64,000 nt of DNA from Blattamonas nauphoetae (taxonomy: Eukaryota; Preaxostyla; Oxymonadida). The position numbers and the translations under genes are program-made. Under the pieces are notes generated by a model. That model was not told where the DNA came from and ran no database searches. It saw nothing but the letters and a program-made list of their open reading frames with translations. Positions within the stretch are counted from its first letter, which is position 1, and each line of letters opens with the position of its first letter. The DNA lies in contig JARBJD010000005.1 of NCBI GenBank assembly GCA_033064195.1, forward strand, positions 124,001-188,000. The letters run 5' to 3'. This document shows, one piece after another, positions 1 through 10,800 of this stretch.

Positions 1-417
1 GACACATCCACTCAGAACCATTACAGATGGACCCATCGCTTTCGTTCCCCTCTGACCTCCATCCGATCAGCAGTGTTGTGTGAAATGTCGTTTGCGAGAA
101 TGACAACTGATAATGTCCGAATATTCTCCAGATTTTTCAGTTTCATTTGCATGTTGACCGAGCCTGAGTGTTTCCCTCGCTACGACCCCTCAGAACGCAA
201 ACTCGTTCGTCTTCTCCAATCAACCCATCCTTCACGCAAGATTCTTGAAGAGGAGTTGAGGGAAGAAGGGTTTGATGATCGAAGGGAAGCCTTTCTCCAT
301 CTTGACCAACCTCGCATCTACAGTCACGAACAGGACGAAATGAACATAGGTCTTGATATCTCTCAACAGTTCCCTTTCTATGGCGTGCCATACATTGCAC
401 AATTTTTTCCTCAGTAA
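1..417 (+). CDS. 3' end of an unrecognised gene (partial)
   Basis: The frame is open from the first base of the window and ends at a TAA at 415-417, so at least 138 residues belong to the C-terminus of a gene that starts upstream. The middle is hydrophobic and looks helical (RIFSRFFSFICML), followed by a charged stretch (KILEEELREEGFDDRRE) and an aromatic, proline-containing tail (FPFYGVPYIAQFFPQ). I do not recognise the family. No splice signal is needed inside the fragment. It could be the last exon of a helical-repeat protein, but the sequence here does not settle that. Confidence 0.45.
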   Translation, partial: DTSTQNHYRWTHRFRSPLTSIRSAVLCEMSFARMTTDNVRIFSRFFSFICMLTEPECFPRYDPSERKLVRLLQSTHPSRKILEEELREEGFDDRREAFLHLDQPRIYSHEQDEMNIGLDISQQFPFYGVPYIAQFFPQ

Positions 418-539
418 GAACATATTATGGGACTGCAAGTTTGGGGTTTTCATTGGAGATCTATTTGTTCATTTTTGTCGCACACACGCGACTTGGCTGA
501 CTCCTTGTCTCTAGTTCAGGAAATAAGAGAAAATGACAG

Positions 540-796
540 TCAATTATTCCATACAGGTGTGCGTGATCTGAACCCATTGGTCCAACCATCCAGCTTCTCC
601 TGAGACCACTGAATGACATTTATCTTCTTCAAAATCCAGTGGCATTCAGTTTCGAAGATCACAACCCAATTCGGGACACCACGAACCAACACTGCTTGAG
701 CAAGAGCAACCGAGTTCGATACTGGTACACGGAAGTCCAGATGGTCCTGAAGGATGAGAGTCGGTGCCTTGCTCGGATTCTGGACAAGAACCATCA
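540..796 (-). pseudogene. C-terminal scrap of an S9 (prolyl-oligopeptidase family) serine peptidase
   Basis: About 85 residues on the minus strand match the end of dipeptidyl-peptidase-5/acylaminoacyl-peptidase type alpha/beta hydrolases. The strand carrying the catalytic Asp is visible (APTLILQDHLDFRVPVSNS), then the family pattern RGVPNWVVIFETECHW with the catalytic His, then the terminal helix (IQWSQEKLDGWTNGF) and a TGA stop at 540-542. The propeller, the nucleophilic Ser and most of the hydrolase domain are absent. Similarity starts abruptly near 796, where the opposite strand becomes eIF4G coding sequence. The visible triad residues are intact, so the break looks recent or is an assembly join. 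This is a relic of a host gene; a last exon of a gene with a distant upstream part is less likely because its 5' side is occupied by eIF4G. Confidence 0.6.
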
Positions 797-3700
797 ATTT
801 TAGAAGTTGTGAAGAAGGCAGCTCCTTTCGTCCCTGGTCAAAAACGAAAACCAATGCAACCCGTGGAATCAATCCCTCCGCTAACCACAGCGAAGCAATT
901 CGTGAGTCGCTACGAAAGAGTGAACATCACACGGGATCCTTCGAATTATCATCACTCCGCAACAGACTTACCAGCACTGACACTTCCTGTCGATAAACCT
1001 GTCGCGATGTTCAAACCGAGAGCAGCTGTTGCTCAAGCACCGCTTGTTGAGCGTGTGGAACCAATAATCTTGATTAAAGGGAACGCGCAACGGTCTGAAG
1101 AAGGCGAGAGGAGTCATCGATCTGAACCAGTACACATTTTGACAACAACTCACTACACGCCTGAAATTCGACCTAAGAACGAAGATGAGGATAATGAAGA
1201 TTCATCAGGCCAGGTCAGTGAAACGCCAACACCCACACCGTTCTCGACGATGACGCCAACACAGACACCCAACGCCTCGCAAACACCAAACGAAACTTTG
1301 ATGAAGAACCCATTTGCGAACCTGTCGACGCCCTACGAGTAGCTTGTGTGGATCTTGGCAGCTCGCCGATCGACGCGAAACGAGGTTGTGCCGAAATGGT
1401 ACGAGTCCAAAACAAAGACTGAGCCAATGACATATTCTTATTTATCATTTCTGTCGTTCGCTGGGAGGAACACACAGGCGCCGACAGAGAATTTCTTCCC
1501 TGAAACACTCCCCCACAATCAGTGAGACACACGTGAAACATCCGGGCCTTGGGAACACGATGCAGCTGGGGAGTGGTGGAGAGGGAGTGAAGCTATACAA
1601 GAAGCGGAAGGATCGGACGAATTATTTGGACACTGCACGGTCCTTATTGAACAAACTGACGAAGCAGAACTTCGACGATGTGATTGTTGATTTATTCGGC
1701 CTTCTGGTAAATCGGGAGGTTCTGACACAGGTGGTCGACATTGTGTATGAGAAAGCAATCCAGGAACGAAAATTCCGAGGACTGTATGCGAATGTTTGCA
1801 GCGCGATCAAAGAATGTGAGCGAACGACAGGAACGACCTGGGACGATGGCTCGTCCTTCACAAACTCACCCGCTCCACAAGAAGATGATAAGCAACCAGA
1901 GCAACGATCCGTTTTTCGGGAAGTTTTGGTGAAGAAATGCCAGCAAGAAATCTTCAACAAACCACACGAACCACTGACAGAAGAACAGCACTCAACGATG
2001 ACAGAGAAACAAATTGAAGAATGGGAGGAAATTCGGCGTCTGGACATTCTTGGGAACGTGGAATTCATTGGGATCCTGGTCAACCAAAGCATCCTCGCAC
2101 CGAACGTTGCCATTCAGTGTATTAAACACCTTCTCGCGGGATCGACACCAGCACAGCCGATAAACTCGAATTTCCTAACATTAGCACATTTTCTGAAGAT
2201 GATCGGAGCGATGATGCAGAGCCAAGCGTTTGAGAGGTTCAAGTCGCTTTTGGACTTTTTGAAGCCATTTCTGGACGCTGGGAAGCTGGAAAGCCAAACA
2301 AAATATGCTCTGAAGGATGTTTTTTATGATGTCGGAAAGTAATACCTTCAAACGGTTTGAAGGGACTGATCAACAGAAAAACCCGACCCCTCCACCTCGG
2401 AAACAAGCATCTCCTGCCTCACAAACACGGTACGCGCCGCAGGATGATGAGAGAAGCGGTGGGGGACGATTCTAAGTGCGAGGACGACAGGATGGTCGGC
2501 AGGGTCGAGGGTCGTTTGTGGGGGCAACACAATACGTGCCGACTCGGACAGCACAGCCAGCCGCACAGCCAAAACCGAAGATTGTGCGTTCGTCGTGGAA
2601 GGAGAAGGCGGAGAAGAAGGAGCAGCTGATGGAGAGGCCGAAGGCAGTTCGAAGGGGAGGGACAGCGGAAGAGGAGGATCTGATGAATGTGGAGAATGTG
2701 GTTGATTTCGGGACAGACGACAACGAAGTGAGCGAGACACTTCCTCTGCCAGAACCGAGCCCGTCGATCAGCGGGGAAGAGCGGATTGCTGCGGAGTTGG
2801 AGGGAGTGTCGGGGATGGTGCAGGAGATGATGAGCTCGACAGGGAGGATTACGAACTCGGAAGTGGGGAAGTTCGCGCTTCAGACGGAAGGGGTTCAAGA
2901 CGAGCAGCGGATCTGCTACACTCGCCAGTTGCTGGCCGAGCTGTTGGGATATGTGTTGGCGTCGTGCACAGTGAAGGACGAGCGAGATGAGAACACGGAG
3001 CGATTGGTGGGAAGGATGCAGGCGTTCTTGTCAGCGTTCTTCTCTCGATTCCCTCGCACACTGGGGGAGAGTGTGGAAGTGGTTTCGGGGTTCGATTTGG
3101 AGTACAGATGCTATCAGAAGATTCTGCAGTGCCGAAAGGAAGGGAATCTTCCGCTGGACGAGATTCAGATGAGAGATGACGCGATGAACCAGATGCTTGT
3201 CCGACAGATGGGGACGACACTGACGCTGTCGAAGCCGATCCGATTCCACCTCTCCACTCTTCCTCCAACTGTCTTCAAGCCACTCTACACCGCGACACTC
3301 ACAAACGCGTCGTTCCTTCACACGATCTCGTTGATGATGCAAACGATTCTGATGGAATGGCTGGCGAACTTCGAAAACGGATCGGATTTTGTGAAACTTG
3401 CTAATTTCTTCCGCCTTCCTGGCCAGAGTATGCTGACTGCTCTTCGGAACTGCCTGAAGGAGGATCCGTCGATGGCAGGAAGTATTGTGGATGGGATCAG
3501 AAGAGAGAACTTCACGTGGTGCATGAATGAAGTGTCGCTGCTGCAATCGGAGCAAGAAGTGAACAGCGACGAGGACAAATCGGGATCAGAAGGAGCTGTT
3601 CTGCTGAAGCGAGTTGTGAGGTCGTCGGGTTCGAGTCTGAGTCGGCTTGGTGGCTTCATTGCTCGGAATGATGAGTGCCGCGCTGAGCTGGGCATGTTTC

Positions 3701-4087
3701 TGGACGAGTTGATCGTCGAGACGCTGATAGACAGGCTTCTCGCGTCTCTGGACATGTCGCATCCTTCGCTGTTTGGGGAAGACGCTGGAACGTACAAGAA
3801 CTCGTTCTGCAACACTCTGAAATTGGGTGAGCTCGATCCGAAACTGACATCTCATGTTGTGGCCACGGTTGTTCGTGTTCTGAGCATCGTGTGCTGGCAA
3901 TTGGGGGATGCGTTGAGCTCGTTCGACCAGAGATTCCACGTTGGAGACACTGAACAGAGTATGTGAATTGACAGAATCGGAGAAGAAGTGGAAATCAGAG
4001 GAGGATGTTGGATCAGAACTGTCTCGTGAGATGATTCGGATTGTGAGGACGAAACTGGTGAAAAGTCGTTCATTTGATGGAGATTAA
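764..4087 (+). CDS. EIF4G: Translation initiation factor eIF4G (MIF4G scaffold), multi-exon
   Basis: eIF4G bridges the cap-binding protein, eIF4A and the ribosome. The core evidence is a MIF4G domain at 1533-2338: ARSLLNKLTKQNFDDV, VYEKAIQERKFRGLYANVCS, LVKKCQQEIFNK and RRLDILGNVEFIGILVNQ all fit the HEAT-repeat consensus. The N-terminal exon (764-1338) is low-complexity and contains KKAAPFVPGQKRKP, which resembles a PAM2 poly(A)-binding-protein motif. The long 3' exon is helical and lies where MA3 domains sit in the family; I cannot confirm MA3. Proposed exons are 764-1338, 1478-2338 (acceptor at 1522 also keeps frame), 2377-2458, 2491-3958 and 3999-4087; they sum to 1025 codons in frame. 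Introns would be 139, 38, 32 and 40 nt. The 2339-2490 splicing is uncertain. No ATG fits the PAM2-containing start; the first in-frame ATG is at 854, so an upstream exon may be missing. Confidence 0.75.
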
Positions 4088-4461
4088 TGACTGTTCTTGA
4101 TGTGCATTTTCATTTTGTTTTGAAAACATTTCATAACCTGAAAGGAAACGATGTTCCTCGATTTTGGGAATAGAGAACAATGATCGCCGTTTAGGAGAGT
4201 GAAGTCAACGAACTGAATCATCGACACGATCCAACCATACTTTGTTGTTCACAAAGCTCTCACCTTGAACCGAACGGTATCATTCTTTGTGGTTAACATC
4301 TGACTCAGGAGTTATCTGTTTCCGTCTGACTGACAAAGGAAATCAATCACTACCACTATTTCTGACGACATCTCGAAGTGATCCAAAGAAGTCTCGAACT
4401 GAACGCTTCAAAATCCTGATCACTCTGAACATCCACTCCAACACAACCAATCGATAATCTT
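4088..4461. other. Spacer between eIF4G and family-A copy 1
   Basis: There is no gene here. From about 4200 the sequence resembles the region upstream of family-A copies 2 and 3 (8090-8343 and 11970-12224), sharing for example GATCCAACCATA and TCTCGAAGTGATCCAAAGAA. It is therefore the 5' flank of the duplicated unit and probably includes its promoter. No recognisable promoter motif was found. Confidence 0.5.
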
Positions 4462-7400
4462 ATGCAATATTCTCCGACAAACCAGATGATTCCACCACTC
4501 TCACCGACCAATCGACGAGCGAAGACTCGAAGAATGAGACAAATCCAGCTGCCTGAAAATCCTGACGATGTGATTGAAAATCTGCACCGATATCCCCTGC
4601 TTGTGTGGTATGACCCTACAGCATCCAATGATTCAGAGGATTCGCTATTGAATGATAATCACACGAAAACACTGAGATCTCTCGTCGCTTCTAAATGTGA
4701 AACTGGAGAAGAAGTTGAGTGGCAGGTATGTATTCTTTTTTGATTATACGTGATTTCGTTACTCTGGGTACTTTCCACTGAATTCTGATATGTTTCAGGA
4801 TTTGATGGAATGGTTTGTGTGTGCTGTGATCGGACTGAACTCGAGAGCTTCATGGATCAGTGATTCGTTTTTGTTTGATTGGGATGATGTTGTGGTGGAT
4901 GGATTTGGAACGGCTCGGATTAGTTTGTCTCTTCTTCTCGACATTCTTCTTTTCAGATGTCTTCGCCTCGCATTCGGATTCATCCCCTCCCCACTCCCCA
5001 CAATCCTTCTCCGATGGCATCATTCACCTCTCGCTGCTTTTTCTTTCTTTGATTGGTCAACTGTCGACCTCAAACTGCCTCTCAAAACGCACTGAACAGC
5101 ATTCTCCAACAAACGTGATTTCTTCAGTCATTCACCATCTCATCGATCATCTCGTCACCATTGGTCATCTGATTCCCCCTTGTGATCCATCTGAGTTCAC
5201 AACACTCGTCAAGAGTGCCCTCGCTGCGTACGTAGAACCTCTCCCAGACGATCCAAGTTGGTTCGATGATTGGAAATGGATTACAGTCCATGCGTACTGT
5301 TTTGTGAAATATTTCGAAGACGAAGGCATGGCGGATCACTCTGTTCGGCTGACTGACGCAGACGCCGATCCTTGTTCACAACTAGTCACAAAATTCATCC
5401 AACTTCTCGATCCTGTACTTGATGAGGTGAAGAAACGATTTGATCCAAAGATGATTGAAGAAGCGAGACGGATCAAGTCGTGGAAGGAGTTTCTGCAGAA
5501 AGTGGCAGGCGGAGAGGAAGTTGAGGTGTGTCTTCTTCTTTTTTGAACTCCGATTTTCAGAATGACACATCGTTCCTCAAATTGCCGTTCTTCCGACCGA
5601 CGCTTCTCTCACTCCAAGCGAAGTTCCAGCAACTGACGTCGTCGTTGGATGGGTCAGATGAGAATTCGACATCGTCTCTGCATTCATCGCACTCTTCTCC
5701 CAACACCTCTCTCGCCGCACACCTCGACTCTTCTCTTCGGACAAACTCGTCGTCGTCACACTTCAAACAGGAATCCCTCGAACTTCTGAACATCCTTCAC
5801 TCCCTCCTCACCTCCCCTCTCCCTCCCTCACTCCACAAACACTCTCCTATCGACAACTTTGAACCTTTTTTCGCACCTGTCGATCATGACGACATCAGTC
5901 CCACAGAGAGATTCAATTCTTCCCTCTTCGACGAAGTTGACAACGAGAAACTGGCTCGTTCACTCCATCGCTGTCTATCTGTCTGCAAACTCGTCGGTGC
6001 AGAGACTTGCATCGATGATGTTCCAGAATTCTTCGATCGAACTATCTCCGTTCTCGGATCCTCCAATAGTCAACTTCGCGCTGTTGCGTTTACCCTCTTC
6101 ACCCACTTCGACACCACGTCGAGTTGCATTCGCCTCTTGCCTCGTCTTTGGAATCGACTCCGCTCTGCCTTTCGCGATGGTCAACTTGAGGAACAGTTCG
6201 CCCTTGTCCGGATTTCAACGAATTGGATCATGAAACAGATGGAATCTCATCCTCTCCCGCCATTTCAAGCCAATCAATTCGATTGGGATGGTTTGATCAA
6301 CGCTGATTTGAGTGACAGCTTCATGTTCATCTATTCCATCATTCTGATCGAGAACATCCGACACAGTTCGATCACAGAACAGATTGGGAAGACCAACGCG
6401 ACACACATCATTCTCTCTTTCGAACAACACCACAACGCCGTCTCTCGAATCGTCTCCATTTTTGATGGCACTGAAAGAGTCGATGACTACCTTCGGTTTT
6501 CTCAATCTCTCATTTCGTATTGCCTTCTGATCTCGCTTCTGTCGAATCGTGAATTTCCTCCCACTCTCACCACTTTCATCACGCAAGATCCTGATATTGA
6601 TGCCATCACTCTTCTTTTTCTTCACGAGAACAACCTTTTCTTGCTCTGTCACACATCTCTCAACCAACACAAACCATTTCAGCCTCCTCTCGACCTCCTC
6701 TTCGAACGAACACTCCGAATGCATCCTTTCCTCTTTTTCACCTGCTCCCGTGAGTTCGGAGACATTTCCCTCTCTCTCTCATCAACACTGCGTTGTGTGG
6801 GTTTCATGCGCTCTGTCGACGCGGAGTGCATTTTGATCTGATGGAATCACAAGATGTGAAAAGAGGCCATCATCATGCCAACACATTTTGGATGTTTTTC
6901 ACTCATCACATCTCCGAGACGTTTGACCTCTTTCTGTTTTTCCCACCACCACTCGTCATTCGTTTCTTCCTTCCGTTTCTGTCGTCGAACTCGAATCCAT
7001 CCAATCATGTCGATCCGTTAAGAATCTTGTGGATAACACTTCTCGTCATCACAGCACCTTTTGGCGATTGTCACAGTGTGAGAGAACTGTTCCGATCAGT
7101 TGATCAGCGGAACATCGACGAAGAGAATTCAGCTGAATTGTTTGTCACATCTCATTGTCATGCTCTAGAATGGCTGAACCTCCCAACTGGATTCGGGTCT
7201 GCTCTCGCTTTCTCAAACACACACATGTCTTTCGATCGCATCGAAGACCAAGATACGCAACACATCAACAGCGACACATCTCTCCAACTCACTCACCATC
7301 CCTTAACAATGCTGGATGGTCTGTCAACATCAGTGAACAACACCACAGATCGAATCTTCCAACTTGGAGCTTTGACACGAGGATTGAGTCGGGATTGTTT

Positions 7401-7853
7401 GTTTTTCGACTTTTCTTCATCTCTTCAGACGCTCTCTGGATTTTAAAATGTGATAATCTTCATCACTTTTCAAGGCGATGCTGTCTGTCTTCTTCGTTCT
7501 CTCATTTCTTCAGATCACCAGTTCAAGCCGAAGTGTCGGCCTTCTTGGAGTTCTTGAAGAGAGTTGTGAGTTTGGGGAGTGTTGAAAATGTGATGGAGAT
7601 GGTGCGTTTTGGGATGTTGGACATTGTGATTAGAATCGCATCGGAATCATCGTTTTTGGAGGACTATGAAAACGGGATTTGTGTGATTGGGATTCTTCTT
7701 CGTTCGATTCGCGATTTGGAGAATGAAGAAGAAATGGAGGACCACGACTTCTCTCTCCTTCTATCTCAAACTGGATTGTCGTGCCCACAACCACCAGGCT
7801 CTCTCACCACACCCTCGTCGTCAATCTCCTCACTTCAGGTGTGTTCGAAGTGA
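4462..7853 (+). pseudogene. Family A, copy 1: large helical-repeat-like protein, six exons, frameshifted
   Basis: I do not recognise the function. Starting from ATG 4462 (MQYSPTNQMIPPLSP), exons are 4462-4725, 4799-4922, 4957-5525, 5561-7396, 7429-7482 and 7514 onward. Introns are 73, 34, 35, 32 and 31 nt with GTATGT, GTTTGT, GTGTGT, GTTTGT and GTCTGT donors and CAG acceptors. The product would be about 1000 residues, mostly Leu/Ile-rich helices, with a Ser-rich segment after the third intron. Against copy 3, one indel near the (CT)n tract at about 6775-6790 shifts the frame; copy 2 shares it. A T-run at 7467-7470 is one base shorter than in copy 2, which breaks the exon 5/6 join. After 7853 another frame stays open (LVVNLLTSGVFEVILAYIAV), so the true 3' end is unresolved. 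Confidence 0.6.
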
Positions 7854-10800
7854 TATTGGCATACATCGCTGTGATATCATGGTCACCCACACTTGGTCAC
7901 CCTTCTTGCCCTCCATTGCATCAACTCACGATATTGTCAGAATGATCAACACACTCTTACGATCATTTCTTTCGAAGTTGTTCACACAAGTCTGAGTCAG
8001 TCATCTCGCGTATTGCATTCTTTTTATTCAACTTCTTGCGTTTTTGAAAAACAGTATGAGGTTTTTACACAATATCAGGGATCGTAGCTGATTATCAGTT
8101 AATCTGATTCGATCCAACCATATTCTTTGGTCAGATTAACGTCAACTCGAACGGAAAGGTGTCACTCCTTGTAGTTGACGAAAGACTCAGGGACACTGCC
8201 TTCTCGTCTGATTAACAAAGAAAGTTTTGCATTAGATCGATCTCTGACAACATCTCGAAGTGATCCAAAGAAGTCTTGACCAGAACGCTTCAAAACACTG
8301 AACACTCTGACTATCCACTCCAACCCAACCAGTCGATAATCTTATGCAATATTCTCCGATGAACCAGATGATTCCACCACTCTCACCGACGAATCGACGA
8401 GCGAAGACTCGAAGAATGAGACAAATCCAGCTGCCTGAATGTGCTGAAGATGTGATCGGAAACCTTCATCGATATCCCTTGCTTGTGTGGTATGATCCCA
8501 CAGCATCCAATGACTCAGAGGATTCACTGTTGAATGACAATCACACGAAAACCTTGAGATCTTTTGTCGGTTCGAAATGTGAAACTGACGAGGAAATTGA
8601 GTGGCATGTATGTATTCTATTTTGATTAGATCTTGTTTTCGTCCAATGACTTTTTGATTCTGCATTCGGATCTGTTTCAGGATCTGATGGAATGGTTCGT
8701 GTGTACCGTGATCGGACTGAACTCGAAAGCTTCGTGGTACAATGATTCATTTTTGTTTGATTGGGATGATGTTGTGGTTGATGTATTTGGAACAGCTCGG
8801 ATCAGTTTGTCTCTTTTTCTCGACTTTCTTCTTTTTCAGATATCTTCGCCTCACATTCGGATTCATCCCCTCCCCACTCCCCACAATCCTTTTCCGATTG
8901 CATCACTCACCTCTCCTTCCATTTTATTCTTTTGATTGATCAACTTTCCACCTCAAACTGCCTTCCAAAACACCTTGAAGAACATTCTCCAAAACAAGTT
9001 GTTTTGTCCGTGCTTCACCATCTCTTCCGTCACCTTGTCAACACTGGCCATCTTATTCCCACCTGGGACCCATCTGAGTTCAATGCACTCGTCAGCAGTG
9101 TCATCGCTACATACGTTGAACATCTTCCAGACGATCCTAATTTTTTCGACGATTGGAAATGGATGGCTGTCATTGTCCATGCTCTAATTCTTCCACTCGA
9201 AAATGCAGGCGTTGCGAATCACTCCAGACGACTGACTGACTCAGACGCCGATCCTCTCTCACCACGATTAGTACAATTCATCCAACTTCTCGATCCTGAA
9301 CTCGTTGAGATGAAGAAACGATTTGATCCAAATCTGATTGAAGAAGCGAGACGGATCAAGTCGTGGAAGGAGTTTCTGCAGAAAGTGGCAAGCGGAGAGG
9401 AAGTTCAGGTGTGTTTTGATCATTTTCACTTCGGTTTTCAGAATGACACATCGTTCCTGAAATTGTCGTTCTTCCGACCGACGCTTCTCTCACTCCAAGC
9501 GAAGTTCCAGCAACTGACGTCGTCGTTGGATGGGTCAGATGAGAATTCGACATCGTCTCTGCATTCATCGCACTCTTCTCCCAACACCTCTCTCGCCGCA
9601 CACCTCGACTCTTCTCTTCGGACAAACTCGTCGTCGTCACACTTCAAACAGGAATCCCTCGAACTTCTGAACATCCTTCACTCCCTCCTCACCTCCCCTC
9701 TCCCTCCCTCACTCCACAAACACTCTCCTATCGACAACTTTGAACCTTTTTTCGCACCTGTCGATCATGACGACATCAGTCCCACAGAGAGATTCAATTC
9801 TTCCCTCTTCGACGAAGTTGACAACGAGAAACTGGCTCGTTCACTCCATCGCTGTCTATCTGTCTGCAAACTCGTCGGTGCAGAGACTTGCATCGATGAT
9901 GTTCCAGAATTCTTCGATCGAACTATCTCCGTTCTCGGATCCTCCAATAGTCAACTTCGCGCTGTTGCGTTTACCCTCTTCACCCACTTCGACACCACGT
10001 CGAGTTGCATTCGCCTCTTGCCTCGTCTTTGGAATCGACTCCGCTCTGCCTTTCGCGATGGTCAACTTGAGGAACAGTTCGCCCTTGTCCGGATTTCAAC
10101 GAATTGGATCATGAAACAGATGGAATCTCATCCTCTCCCGCCATTTCAAGCCAATCAATTCGATTGGGATGGTTTGATCAACGCTGATTTGAGTGACAGC
10201 TTCATGTTCATCTATTCCATCATTCTGATCGAGAACATCCGACACAGTTCGATCACAGAACAGATTGGGAAGACCAACGCGACACACATCATTCTCTCTT
10301 TCGAACAACACCACAACGCCGTCTCTCGAATCGTCTCCATTTTTGATGGCACTGAAAGAGTCGATGACTACCTTCGGTTTTCTCAATCTCTCATTTCGTA
10401 TTGCCTTCTGATCTCGCTTCTGTCGAATCGTGAATTTCCTCCCACTCTCACCACTTTCATCACGCAAGATCCTGATATTGATGCCATCACTCTTCTTTTT
10501 CTTCACGAGAACAACCTTTTCTTGCTCTGTCACACATCTCTCAACCAACACAAACCATTTCAGCCTCCTCTCGACCTCCTCTTCGAACGAACACTCCGAA
10601 TGCATCCTTTCCTCTTTTTCACCTGCTCCCGTGAGTTCGGAGACATTTCCCTCTCTCTCTCATCAACACTGCGTTGTGTGGGTTTCATGCGCTCTGTCGA
10701 CGCGGAGTGCATTTTGATCTGATGGAATCACAAGATGTGAAAAGAGGCCATCATCATGCCAACACATTTTGGATGTTTTTCACTCATCACATCTCCGAGA

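Noticed and set aside
3959-3974. A possible 16-nt intron (GTATGTGAATTGACAG) in eIF4G.
   Set aside because: The CAG 24 nt further on gives a 40-nt intron in the same frame, matching the size class of the other introns here.
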